Part shown: in pieces, positions 31,421 to 41,827 of the stretch
How positions within the stretch are numbered: the first letter of the stretch is position 1
Layout of the letters: every line of letters begins with the position of its first letter
Assembly (NCBI RefSeq): GCF_021462225.1
Contig: NC_061811.1
Coordinates: 25,691,663 to 25,755,662 of the forward strand
Source of the DNA: Girardinichthys multiradiatus
Lineage: Eukaryota; Chordata; Actinopteri; Cyprinodontiformes; Goodeidae
DNA: 64,000 nt
Reading direction: 5' to 3'
The notes under the pieces: model-generated
Databases searched by the model: none
What the model was told of the DNA's origin: nothing
What the model saw: only the letters and a program-made list of their open reading frames with translations
Made by a program: the position numbers and the translations under genes

Positions 31421-32207
31421 CTACTGAGCCGAAGTCAACTAACTGCCTCCTCCTTCTTGTTTCCTGCTCGTTTTCAAACCTCTTCCATGTCTCTCCAGGG
31501 GGCTGTGTTTATTGATTCAGAAGCAGACACTGAAGTCATGGACGAAACATTCGCAAATAAGAACGGCATAAAACTTATTCCGTCAGCTGACACACGAAAC
31601 GTGCTAGCATTGGATGGTCACAGCATGAACAATTCACACCTCAGGACGGAGGAGATTACCTTAACAGTTGGAGGTAATCATCAAGGAAAAGTAACTTTCA
31701 TGATCATTAATTCACCTGAACTTCCTGTAGTCCTAGGGGCCTCCTGGTTGCAAAAACACAATCCTCACATTGACTGGAAGAAAAAAGAAGTTCTGGGTTG
31801 GTCTGAGTCATGTTCCGCTGACTGCCTTTTGTCTGCTGCTACGGAGGTTAGTGTGGAGAATGAGGTTGAGGAGACCTATCCGGATTTATACAAGGTACCG
31901 CAAGAACACCATGATTTAAAGGAAGTATTTAATAAGATCAAGGCCACAGCTCTGCCACCCCACAGACCATATGATTGTGCTATTGATTTGTTTCCTGGCA
32001 CATCACCCCCTAAAGGCAGAATCTATTCTTTGTCTGGTCCAGAGCACAGGGCCATGAAGAATTATGTTGATGAGGCATTAAAAGCAGGGCACATTCATCC
32101 TTCTTCCTCTCCTGCAGGTGCTGGTTTCTTTTTTGTTGGGAAGAGGGATGGTTTGTTGAGACCATGCATTGATTATAGAGGCCTTAATGAGATAACAGTT
32201 AAAAATA
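31319..32207 (+). pseudogene. Gypsy pol, N-terminal part: protease and start of RT
   Basis: Open up to the Tc1-like insertion. The aspartic protease motif near 31511-31530 reads FIDSEADTEVMD; the usual third position of the DSGA active site is Glu instead of Gly, which would probably kill the enzyme. LPVVLGASWLQKHNPHIDW marks the end of the protease. PHRPYDCAIDLFPG, AGFFFVGKRDG and LRPCIDYRGLNEITV are the start of the reverse transcriptase. The frame is -1 relative to gag. This could be the programmed shift seen in some gypsy elements or decay; I saw no clear slippery site. Confidence 0.85.
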
Positions 32208-33817
32208 CAGGTCCTTCTCAAAATATTAGCATATTGAGATAAAGTTAATTATTTTCCATAATGTCATGATAAAAATTTAACATTCATATATTTTAGATTC
32301 ACTGCACACTCACTGAAATATTTCAGGTCTTTTATTGTCTTAATACGGATGATTTTGGCATACAGCTCATGAAAACCCAAAATTCCTATCTCACAAAATT
32401 AGCATATTATTAAAAGGGTCTCTAAACGAGCTATGAACCTAATCATCTGAATCAACGAGTTAACTCTAAACACCTGCAAAAGATTCCTGAGGCCTTTAAA
32501 ACTCCCAGCCTGGTTCATCACTCAAAACCCCAATCATGGGTAAGACTGCCGACCTGACTGCTGTCCAGAAGGCCACTATTGACACCCTCAAGCAAGAGGG
32601 TAAGACACAGAAAGAAATTGCTGAACGAATAGGCTGTTCCCAGAGTGCTGTATCAAGGCACCTCAGTGGAAAGTCTGTGGGAAGGAAAAAGTGTGGCAGA
32701 AAACTCTGCACAACGAGAAGAGGTGACCGGACCCTGAGGAAGATTGTGGAGAAGGGCCAATTCCAGACCTTGGGGGACCTGCGGAAGCAGTGGACTGAGT
32801 CTGGACTAGAAACATCCAGAGCCACTGTGCACAGGCGTGTGCAGGAAATGGGCTACAGGTGCCGCATTCCCCAGGTCAAGCCACTTTTGAACCAGAAACA
32901 GCGGCAGAAGCGCCTGACCTGGGCTACAGAAAAGCAGCACTGAACTGTTGCTCAGAGGTCCAAAGTACTTTTTTCGGATGAAAGCAAATTCTGCATGTCA
33001 TTCGGAAATCAAGGTGCCAGAGTCTGGAGGAAGACTGGGGAGAAGGAAATGCCAAAATGCCAAAAGTCCAGTGTCAAGTACCCACAGTCAGTGATGGTCT
33101 GGGGTGCCGTGTCAGCTGCTGGTGTTGGTCCACTGTGTTTTATCAAGGGCAGGGTCAATGCAGCTAGCTATCAGGAGATTTTGGAGCACTTCATGCTTCC
33201 ATCTGCTGAAAAGCTTTATGGAGATGAAGATTTCGTTTTTCAGCACGACCTGGCACCTGCCCACAGTGCCAAAACCACTGGTAAATGGTTTACTGACCAT
33301 GGTATCAATGTGTTCAATTGGCCTGCCAACTCTCCTGACCTGAACCCCATAGAGAATCTGTGGGATATTGTGAAGAGAACGTTGAGAGACTCAAGACCCA
33401 ACACTCTGGATGAGCTAAAGGCCGCTATCGAAGCATCCTGGGCCTCCATAAGACCTCAGCAGTGCCACAGGCTGATTGCCTCCATGCCACGCCGCATTGA
33501 AGCAGTCATTTCTGCAAAAGGATTCCCGACCAAGTATTGAGTGCATAACTGTACATGATTATTTGAAGGTTGACGTTGTTTGTATTAAAAACACTTTTCT
33601 TTTATTGGTCGGATGAAATATGCTAATTTTGTGAGATAGGAATTTTGGGTTTTCATGAGCTGTATGCCAAAATCATCTGTATTAAGACAATAAAAGACCT
33701 GAAATATTTCAGTTAGTGTGCAATGAATCTAAAATATATGAATGTTAAATTTTCATCATGACATTATGGAAAATAATGAACTTTATCACAATATGCTAAT
33801 ATTTTGAGAAGGACCTG
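32208..33817 (+). mobile_element. Tc1-like transposon, copy C, inside the gypsy RT
   Basis: This 1610-bp element has the same ends as copies A, B and D and is flanked by TA at 32206-32207 and 33818-33819. It splits the gypsy reverse transcriptase between its conserved DYRGLN block and the following RYPLPL block. The inverted repeats are about 200 bp. Element plus duplicated TA (1612 bp) shifts the host frame by one, which agrees with the frames seen on either side. Confidence 0.96.
32536..33540 (+). pseudogene. Tc1-like transposase, copy C, one nonsense codon
   Basis: The length and frame are as in copy A from ATG to stop. There is a single TGA at 32941-32943, where the siblings have TGG (Trp in KQHWTV). 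The frame stays the same afterwards. A second Trp nearby (AQWSK in the siblings) is Arg here. The catalytic residues FSDES, HDLAPAH and NPIE are all present downstream of the stop. Other private changes include L for R in GRKLCTT and N for T in HGINV. Only an N-terminal DNA-binding fragment of about 135 residues could be made, and such a fragment might bind ends without cutting (inference). Confidence 0.94.
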
Positions 33818-33819
33818 TA

Positions 33820-34903
33820 GATACCCCTTACCACTCATGAACACAGCTTTTGATCAGATCCAAGGAGCCAAGATATTTTCTAAGCTGGATCTAAGGAATG
33901 CATATCATCTGGTCCGAATCAGAGAAGGAGATGAGTGGAAAACGGCTTTCAACACGCCTACGGGCCATTATGAATACAAGGTCATGCCATTTGGACTTAC
34001 TAACGCTCCTGCAGTTTTTCAGTCATTTGTCAATGACGTTCTAAGAGACATGGTGGGTCAATTCGTATTTGTTTATCTTGATGACATACTGATTTATTCT
34101 CAAGATCTGGAAATCCACAGGAAACATGTCAGAGCTGTTCTCCTGCATCTTCTCCAAAACCAGTTGTTCGTCAAGGCAGAAAAATGTGAGTTTCACATAA
34201 CTACCTACTACTTTACGATAGAGGACCCCAGTTTGTGTCACGTTTTTGGAAGGAGTTCTGTTCCTTGTTAGGAATTTCTATCAGTCTCTCTTCAGGGTTT
34301 CATCCTCAGTCTGATGGCCAACTACTTTTTGGGCTTCATCATTTCCCCAGATCAATTGCTGTCGACCCTTCCAAAGTAAAGGCTGTATTGGAATGGCCTG
34401 TTCCAACTGATTGCAAGCAGCTTCAAAGATTTCTGGGCTTCGCAAATCTTTATAGGAGGTTTATTAGAAATTACAGCCTGGTTGCTACTCCCCTGAATGC
34501 TCTTACCTCTTCCAAGGCGAAATGTTTGTGGAATAAGGATGCAGAGAAGGTCTTCAATAGGTTGAAGGAACTCTTCATGTCAGCTCCAGTGTTACGGTCT
34601 CCTGACCCAGAGAGACAGTTTATCGTGGAGGTGGATGCCTCAAGCACTGGGGTCGGAGCCGTATTAAGCCAAAGAGGTGAGGATGATTGTGTTCACCCAT
34701 GTGCCTTCTTCTCAAGGACTCTGTCACAGGCTGATCGGAATTACGACGTGGGAAACAGAGAGTTGCTGGCCGTCAAGTTGGCATTGACAGAGTGGAGACA
34801 TTGGCTGGAGGGGACTAAGGAGCCATTTATGGTGTGGACTGACCATAAGAACTTGGAGTACCTGAAATCAGCAAAACGGCTGAACCCCAGGCAGGCAAGG
34901 TAG
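33820..34903 (+). pseudogene. Gypsy pol: RT palm and RNase H, with inserted integrase patch
   Basis: Reverse transcription resumes with [25 protein letters not shown] and the catalytic VYLDD (about 34070-34086). The thumb region is interrupted at about 34205-34320 by a patch copied from the integrase (see 34217-34321). It then continues with [20 protein letters not shown] and the RNase H core [23 protein letters not shown] and [14 protein letters not shown] at 34901-34903 ends the frame near the RNase H end. The frame before the patch and the frame after it differ by two, matching the net insertion of about 116 bp. Confidence 0.88.
34217..34321 (+). repeat. 105-bp duplicate of the integrase inside the RT region
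   Basis: These 105 bp match 35545-35649 in the same orientation, offset 1328 bp. The only difference I see is at 34257 (T against C). The source encodes the SDRGPQF part of the integrase core. The patch is bordered by AACTAC at 34199-34204 and 34320-34325, and a few extra bases lie at its left edge. The gypsy RT is otherwise continuous across it. Confidence 0.93.
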
Positions 34904-36180
34904 GCTCTGTTTTTTGGTCGTTTTAATTTCTCCCTGTCTTACAGGCCAGGGAGTAAAAATGGCAAACCTGACGCCCTATCCCGGATTCAAGAGCCCGCAG
35001 AATCTCAGTCTGCGGGTGAAGGGGAGTTTATCATTTCTGAACCCGTCAGGTTGTCTGTGTCCCGAGCTAAGGTGGAAAGGGAGGTCCAGGAGGCCATTAG
35101 GGATCTGCCTATCCCACCATCATGCCTTGTGCCAAAGGTACTGGAGTCTTCTCATTGCTCTCGTCTCGTTTGTCATCCTGGAATCAGCAGAACGATTCAG
35201 ACAGTTCAAACTCAGTTTTGGTGGCCATTGCTGGTTAAGGATGTCAAAGACTTTTGTTTCTGCATGGACTCAATGTTGCCAGGCCAAGTCTTCTCGTCGC
35301 CCCCCCTGTGGGGTTGTTGCACCCACTGCCCATTCCCCCTCGCCCATGGTCACACATTGCTATGGACTTTGTAACAGGTTTGCCGGTGTCAAATGGTCAC
35401 TCTGTTCTACTGACCATAATTGACAGATTTTCTAAGATGGTTCATTTGGTGCCCCTGGAGAAGCTCCCATCTGCAAAGGAGATGGGTGAGATACTGACCA
35501 AATTCGTTTTCAGGCTACATGGAATTCCTATTGACATTGTTTCTGATAGAGGACCCCAGTTTGTGTCACGTTTTTGGAAGGAGTCCTGTTCCTTGTTAGG
35601 AATTTCTATCAGTCTCTCTTCAGGGTTTCATCCTCAGTCTGATGGCCAAACTGAGAGGGCAAACCAAGAAGTGGAAACCAAACTTTGCATCTTATGTGAG
35701 TCAGACCCGACCAAGTGGTCACAAAATTTGCCCTGGGTTGAATACGCCACGAACTCTATGCAATCAAGTGCCACTGGTTTGTCCCCTTATCATGTTGTGT
35801 TTGGTTTCCAGCCACCCATGTTTTCGGTTCAGGAGAGAGAGGCTAATGTTTCGTCCGCCCAAGCGGCTGCCCTAAGGTGCCAAAGCATATGGAGAAAGGC
35901 TAGGAGGTCGATGATCAGAATGTAACTGGTTCAGTCAAGAACAGCCAACCGGAGACGGACCCCTGCCCCTAAGTACCAGGTGGGGCAGAAAGTTTGGCTT
36001 TCCGCCAAGGACCTTCCAATAAGGGTATAATCCCGGAAATTGGCACCCCGATTTGTTGGGCCTTTCCCAATTTCCAAGATCCTCAACCCTGTCGCTGTAC
36101 GGCTGAGATTACCCAATTCCATGAAGATTCACCCCACGTTCCACGTTTCTCAGGTCAAGCCCTTCCTGGAGCCCCGACTT
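34904..36180 (+). pseudogene. Gypsy pol: end of RNase H and integrase
   Basis: The integrase would insert the element's cDNA into the genome. After the TAG the old frame continues with YRPGSKNGKPDALSRI (end of RNase H) and a CHPGISRTIQ block (zinc-binding N-terminus, His/Cys). Two frame changes occur near 35250-35290. The catalytic core is open at 35254-35925 with the triad Asp in HIAMDF, Asp in VSDRGPQF and Glu in [10 protein letters not shown]. The C-terminal part holds PAPKYQVGQKVWL and [10 protein letters not shown], then [15 protein letters not shown] at its end, where the sequence joins the LTR directly. No chromodomain is seen. Non-functional because of the shifts and the lost 3' end. 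Confidence 0.87.
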
Positions 36181-36778
36181 GCACCTGTGTCTTCCCTGAT
36201 ATATACTGACTCTGACAAGCAGACGGTGCCAGATTTTTGAAAGCCATCGTGTGAGTAGATATTCAGCGTTCCTTCCTGTCTGATCATTGTTTCTTGACCT
36301 CGTCTTGCCTCTTGGATTCTTGCCTCTCTGTCTGCTCCCTGTCAGACTGTTTGGATTTTGGTTGTCGACCCTGTTTCTTGCATCTGGTTTATGCCTCTGC
36401 CTGCCCCTTGCCTGACGTCTCTTGTTCCGATCATTGGCCCTGTTTCTGTCCTCGGATTATCGAGCCAGCCTTGCCCTTGGATTATTCAGCCTGAAGTCAC
36501 ATCTTACCTGTGCTATGGAGATCACTGCCTGCCACCCACCGAGGTTTCCCCTCTGGGTTTAAAGTTCTACTCAAGACAAAAGCAGGTTAGTGACTTTTCT
36601 GATCCCTGCAATATCTGGAGAAACTACAAGTCACTAATCCCTCTTTCTGCCCCATTGATTCCCAGAAGCTGTGTGGAGATTTACCTGAGTGACGTTTTCC
36701 TGTGGCTGAATAAACCTTTTAAATTTTCAATACTGTGTCTGGCTGAATCTTGGGTCCACCTGTTTCTGATTCGTACTA
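36181..36778 (+). repeat. 3' LTR of the gypsy element, lacking its first 91 bp
   Basis: It matches 29883-30479 of the 5' LTR and ends TTCGTACTA before the CACAC duplication. The first 91 bp of the LTR, the polypurine tract and the last part of pol are deleted, so the integrase C-terminus runs straight into GCACCTGTGTC. Without a polypurine tract this copy could not be reverse transcribed normally. Confidence 0.9.
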
Positions 36779-36818
36779 CACACTCATACTTTCTTGTACT
36801 GCTCACTGGAAGTTCAAC

Positions 36819-37886
36819 ATGGCACCTCGTGACAAAGAACTCTCTGAGGATCTGAAAAAAAAGAATTGTTGCTCTACATAAAGATGGCCTAGGCTATGAG
36901 AAGACTGCCAACACCCTGAAACTTAGCTGCAGCACAATGGCCAAGACCATACAGGTCTGGTTCCACTCACCACTTTGGTTGACCAAAGAAGTTGAGTGCA
37001 CGTGCTCAGCATCATATTCAGATGTTTTCTTTTAAATGCATCACATTGGTCTGCATGGCTGTCATCCCAGAAGCAAGCATCTTCTAAATATAATGCACAA
37101 TGAAGTCTGCAAACAGTTTGCTGAAGACAAGTAAACCACAGGAAATTGATTACTGGAATCACGCCTGTGGTCTGGTGAGACCAAGACAAAATTATTTGGT
37201 TCAGATGACATAAAAGCATGACACCAGGTGTGAGGCAGACACCAGGTGAGCAGTACAAAGACAAGTGTGTCTTGCCAACAGACTTGCATGGTGGTGGTAG
37301 TGTCATGGTTTGGGTCTGCATGAGTGTGTGCTGTGTGGAGGTATACTGGGGGAACCATAAATGCCAACATGTACTGTAACAGACTGAAGCAGGCTTTTTT
37401 CCCACCAGGCTTTTATGTCATGATTTTATTCTGCTTTTTGTATGCTTGCTTTTATAACAAGTGTAACTTAATATGGTTATGTTGTACAGTGCTCTGTGAC
37501 TTTATGTCGGTGATGAGTGTTTTATATATCAAATAAACTTTACTTACTAACTTACTAGAGAATGATCCCCTCCCTTCGGAAACTGGGCAGCAGGGCAGTA
37601 TTCCAGCATTATGACCACTCCACAAACACCTCTAAGACATCCACTACCTTGCTAAAGAAACAGAGTAAAGGTGCTGAACTGGCCAAGCATGTCTTCAGAC
37701 CAAAAGCCTACTGAGCATCTGTGGGGCCGTCTGAAATGGAAGTTGGAGGAGCGCAAGGTCTCTAACATCCAACAGCTCATTGTGGAGGAGTGGAAGAGGA
37801 TTCCAGTGGCGACCTGTGAAGCTCTAGTGAACGCTAAGAGAGTTGAGGCAGAGTTGGAAAATAATGGTGGCTACACAAAATATTGA
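36819..37886 (+). pseudogene. Transposase of the old Tc1-like element
   Basis: It starts at ATG 36819 (MAPRDKELSEDLKK), after which an extra A in an A8 run shifts the frame. The shifted frame gives the expected helix-turn-helix (IVALHKDGLGYEKTA, TLKLSCSTMAKT). Fragments of the middle follow to 37390. Among them is the GGGSVMVWVC-like block, from GGTGGTGGTAGTGTCATGG at 37291. A LINE tail (37391-37556) interrupts it. The C-terminus is open from 37671: VLNWPSMSSDQKP, then EHLWGRLKWKLEERKV, ending GGYTKY and the stop. The Asp normally before the catalytic Glu block survives, but neighbouring residues (QKPT for LNPI) have changed. Inactive. Confidence 0.82.
37391..37556 (+). mobile_element. Truncated LINE 3' tail inside Tc1-like transposase
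   Basis: About 165 bp of foreign sequence splits the transposase between GACTGAAGCAG and GAATGATCCCC. It ends with TGTACAGTGCTCTGTGACTT, CAAATAAACTT and a TACTTACTAACTTAC array, the style of 3' end seen at 24722-24780 and 61690-61745. It is a strongly 5'-truncated LINE or LINE-dependent insertion. No target duplication identified. Confidence 0.65.
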
Positions 37887-38105
37887 CACTTTGGGCACAA
37901 CCTGGACATTTTCACTTTGGGGTTTACTCAGTTTTGTTGCCAGCGGTTTAGACATTAATGGCTGTGTGTTAAATTAGTTTGAAGGGATAGCAAATGCTGA
38001 CTGTTATACAAGCTGTACACTGAATACTCTACATTGTATCAAAGTGTCACATCTTCAGTGCTGTCCCAAAAAATGTGAGGGGTGTACTCACTTTCGTAAG
38101 ATGCT

Positions 38106-39530
38106 ACAAGAAAGGGGTGAGCAATCCCAGACTCAGAGGACGAGTATAGTGTGCCGTATATTGAAAACATCCTAATTAAGATGTTGATAAATGGCTATAA
38201 ATGATGTTTTTTACCCATTTATCAGCATCATCTGAAACAACATTCATTATGAATGATAAATGTTGTATTTATGTTTCCCTGTTTCCAAAAATGAGTGATT
38301 AGCAGGATTCTGCAGAAGTTAAGATAAGCAGAGCAGATAATTTAACTATTTCATTCAGGTTTGTTGGAGAGGAAACACATCTGAAATATGCAGGTACGCG
38401 AAATACTGGAATGGTTCACCTCTGACCTAAATGTTCCAGTATGAATTAAGATGCACAGAGAAGTTGATTGGCTTCCTGAATGGGACAACTTTACGCTCCA
38501 CCCATCATCACCGTGTATGACAAACAGCAGACCATGGATTTTTTTGTTTTAAACTATGAAGTTGGGCACAATGTTGTAGAAAATATATTTTAATGAGGTG
38601 CAATTCACATATTCAGGTGTGATTAAAAAGAGAACAACTAAGAAAATGTTAGTAAGCAATTAACCTGACTTGTAAAGCAATAGATACTGTATATTGTAAT
38701 TCATGTTAGTTAGTGCACTCTGTATTTTTACAGAGATGACTATCTGATATCCTGGAGGATTTTAATGATGCTCTGTAACAGTGCAGCTTTCAGATTGTCC
38801 AAAAAGCAGAATAAATTAACTGGCTAAAATTGGTAACAGCTGATCAGAACTATATAAAACTGGTGACTGGAAATTGTCCAAAAAAATCTATTTTAAATGT
38901 CAGAACAAATGTAAAACATGACATTTGGTCAGTTTGTGCATATCAGATTGTCCTTTGACAATCCTTTTTGTCATCATCCTCCAGGAAAGCTTTCTCTCAA
39001 ACTGAAAACAGGTCAATTATTCTCAGCTGGGATTGGTATGTCCTCAATGATGAAATAGAAAGTGCATTTTTAGGTTGCTTTAATCTGGGCCCTTTTTTAC
39101 AACATCTGTAAAGAAGGAATTACTTTCTTTTGCAAACGTTTAGCAAATCTCAAGGTAAAGACAGACACATAGAGTCCCCAGACATTTTAATCTGTCTTGT
39201 TGATTCATGTATGAGATTTTTCTATCTCTCAATCCCTGTTTGCACGTCATGTTTGATTCAGGACACAGCGTCTGCCCACCGGTCTTATTGTGAAAAGGGA
39301 TTGTATTTATAGACACTAGACTATGGATGTCAGTTCCATAAACACGCTTGCTCTTTGTGTAACAGCTCTGTTTAATGCAAATAAAGCCTCAGCTAGGCTT
39401 TTGATGCAACTTTGCAAAAACTAATAAAAGGAATGGGCCCTCCATCTTCTGGATGAGAACTGTGATTGTCTGAGTTACATATTCATCATGTGATTGCATT
39501 AACTGAAAGGCTGTTCCACGATGAGATGAA
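38106..39530. other. Unassigned intergenic DNA
   Basis: It contains the 38161-38202 match to 26352-26393. Otherwise no repeat, ORF or exon is supported. Confidence 0.45.
38161..38202 (+). other. 42-bp segment shared with 26352-26393
   Basis: TTGAAAACATCCTAATTAAG followed by ATG(C/T)TGATAA(A/T)TGGCTATAAA occurs at both places with two mismatches. The flanks are not obviously related. It contains the homeodomain-type core TAATTA. It could be a fragment of an unrecognised repeat or a duplicated conserved non-coding element. Confidence 0.6.
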
Positions 39531-39532
39531 TA

Positions 39533-40402
39533 CAATGCCATGAAAATGTATTTGCCCCGTTGCACATTTCTTCTACTTTTACTTATTTGTTGTTCCTGAA
39601 TGTTTCCATTCCCAAAAACATATTTTTAAAGATAATCCGAGTAAATATCAAAAGCTTGGTTTTTCTAGCTTTGGTACCAAGCGTTTGCAGCAAGTATTAT
39701 TGAGTCTTCTGCATCACTGTAGAAGAATTTCGGTCCACTCCTCTTTGCAGAATTATTTTAATTATGCCACATTGGAGGGTATTACAGCATTCTTAAGGTT
39801 GTGCCACACATCATTGTACCACTCCAAAACCTCAGCTCTAAATTTATCTTATCAGTCCACACAACATCTTCCAGAACGTCTTGGAGATGATTAAGATGTG
39901 GCACACAGTTAAACAACTGTTTCATGTTTTCTCTGTATGTGGATAATGGCTCTAACTGTGCTTTGCTGGAGTCTCAAAGCCTTAGATAAGTTTGTAACCC
40001 TTTCCCTACTGATGGATAATAGTTACTTTGTTTATGTTATTTTTTGTGGATCGATGCACGAGATCCTCTACTTCATTAATCAGACAGGTTTTCCTTAAGC
40101 TATTTCCCAACTCTACAGGTCTGACAGCATAGGCCTTGGTGTAGCTAATGAAAGAGAAGGAATGTGGTCAATCACAATCAATGTATGATGTTACTAAGGG
40201 GCCAATTAGTTTTTCATATATTTTTACACTGGTTTTGATATTTTCCTTTTGGCTTTACAAAATGGATTTATCATTTGAAAATGTTTTTTTTTCTATTTAT
40301 TCAACTTATCTTTGATTCAAAAATTTGTTTGATAATCTGAAACATGGAAATGTGATTAAAAAAATAGGAGAAATCTGTAAGGGCAAATACCTTTTACAGC
40401 AC
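39533..40402 (-). mobile_element. Decayed Tc1/mariner-like element, minus strand
   Basis: The left end TGCCATGAAAATGTATTTGC (39537-39556) and the right end GGGCAAATACCTTTTACAGC (40381-40400) are imperfect inverted repeats. The interior read on the minus strand gives pieces such as EVLEWYNDVWHNL and CKEEWTEI, which I associate with a fish Tc1/mariner-superfamily transposase. Stops and gaps are frequent. The length (about 870 bp) indicates internal loss. The subfamily is uncertain. Confidence 0.6.
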
Positions 40403-41055
40403 TGAGCATGTACCATTACAAATTCTAGGTACTGCTACCAAAAGTCTATTTTTATGGATTGATTATTATTAGTGTGTTGCAACAGTACTGTTTTTTTTCT
40501 CCCAGCATTAGTTTTTCAGTGACCTTTAGAGTTGGAAGGCTGGCTTAATGAGGCTTAGCTCGCAGAAAACTTTTACCAAATTCTTAGACATATTGTTTTG
40601 GTGGGCGGGCTTCATGCCTTTTCAAAATCATTATTGGGGTGTGAGGAAGTATGACATTCAATCTTTTTTTTTTTTAAAACACTCTCTCAAATCTTGTCAA
40701 TGTCCTCAGTTAACACAGGATCCTCCAATCAGCCGAATGTCTCTAGCAATCAATGTTGCAATGTCCTCACCAAAGGATAAATAAAGTATTCACTTCTCAT
40801 CTATTAAAGAATTGTTAGAATTATTAGTTCTCCAAAACTCTGACAACCCAGGGTTCAGACCAGGAAGCAGGGTCGTAGTTTAACACTCCTCTCTGCAGCT
40901 TCTGTACTGCTACCCACCCATTACCCTATTAAGACAGTGTCTCGCCCACGGCCAAAATTGAATAGATTAAAAAATAATCTAAAAGGAGAAAATTAGGAAA
41001 ATCTCATAAAAATAAACACAACTCAGACTAAAAAGAAAAATAAAACAATTAAATG

Positions 41056-41827
41056 TGGCTTACTGAACATAAGATCTCTCTCTTCAAAGACTTTGTTAGG
41101 TAGTGACCTGATTTGTGACAATCAGATTGATTTATTTTGCCTCACAGAAACCTGGCTCCAGCGAGAGGATTATGTTACTATAAATGAGTCAACTCCTACT
41201 AATTATTTAAATTTTCACATTCCTCGAAATACTGGGCGAGGAGGAGGAGTTGCAAACATCTTTCAGTCGGATTTATTGATTAGTCCCAGACTAATCAATA
41301 GTTGCAACGCTTTTGAATATTTAATCCTTAGTTTTCCTCATCCAAATTGCAAAGCACTAAAACCACTTCTGTTTGTTGTTTTGTATTGTCCACCAGGTCC
41401 TTACTCTCAATTTTTAGATCAGTTTTCAGACTTTTTATCTGATTTAGTTTTAAATACAGATAAGGTTATTATAGTGGGGGATTTTAACATTCATGTTGAC
41501 ACTGAAAGTGATAGCTTAAATATAGTGTTTAATGCTATCTTAGACTCAGTTGGCTTTGCTCAAAACATTAACAAACCTACCCACCTTTGTCTTCATTCTC
41601 TGGACCTTGTGCTGACATATGGCATTGAGTGTAAAGACATAACAATATTTTCTCATAACCCTGTCCTGTCTGACCATTTCTTAATAACCTTTGAGTTTAA
41701 TTTAACTGAGTACTCCACACCTGAAAGAAAATTTAATTATAGTAGATCATTATCAGACAATGCTGTAACAACCTTTAAAGAATCTGTTCCACTTTTAATT
41801 TCCTCATTATCACAGAAATGCACATAA
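41056..41827 (+). pseudogene. L2-like AP endonuclease domain
   Basis: The domain nicks target DNA at the start of retrotransposition. Visible motifs in order are [10 protein letters not shown] (Asn), FCLTETWLQ (Glu), [14 protein letters not shown] (Tyr), VGDFNIHVD (Asp/Asn), SLDLVLTYG and LSDHFLI (Ser-Asp-His). All catalytic positions that I can identify are kept in one open stretch ending at 41827. I see no ATG near the start, so the coding region probably opened upstream in sequence now decayed. Confidence 0.85.

Larger units (their letters stand above)
29792..36778 (+). mobile_element. Ty3/gypsy LTR retrotransposon, interrupted
   Basis: The element has a 5' LTR (29792-30479), gag, pol (protease, reverse transcriptase, RNase H, integrase) and a shortened 3' LTR (36181-36778). 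It is flanked by a perfect 5-bp duplication, CACAC, at 29787-29791 and 36779-36783. The order RT-RNaseH-IN defines Ty3/gypsy. Tc1-like copy C sits in the reverse transcriptase, and a 105-bp integrase duplicate lies farther downstream in the same domain. Over their shared length the two LTRs differ at roughly 15-20 positions by eye (about 3%), so the insertion is not very recent. Nonsense and frame changes in gag and pol make it non-autonomous. Confidence 0.93.
29111..38105 (+). mobile_element. Old Tc1-like element hosting SINE, gypsy and LINE-tail insertions
   Basis: The left end AAAATGAGTACACCCCTCAC (29115-29134) and the right end GTGAGGGGTGTACTCACTTT (38075-38094) are inverted copies. Between them lie the transposase remnant (36819-37886) and three foreign insertions: 29369-29712, 29792-36778 and 37391-37556. 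Removing these leaves about 1.5 kb, normal for a Tc1-like element. The outermost few bases on the left are lost or overwritten by the neighbouring dispersed repeat, so no TA duplication can be claimed. It is the oldest layer of this nest. Confidence 0.82.

Noticed and set aside
36358..36855. 165-codon frame (a partial duplicate lies at 30060-30338)
   Set aside because: Both are in the LTRs of the gypsy element. They recur because the LTRs are copies, not because of a conserved protein.
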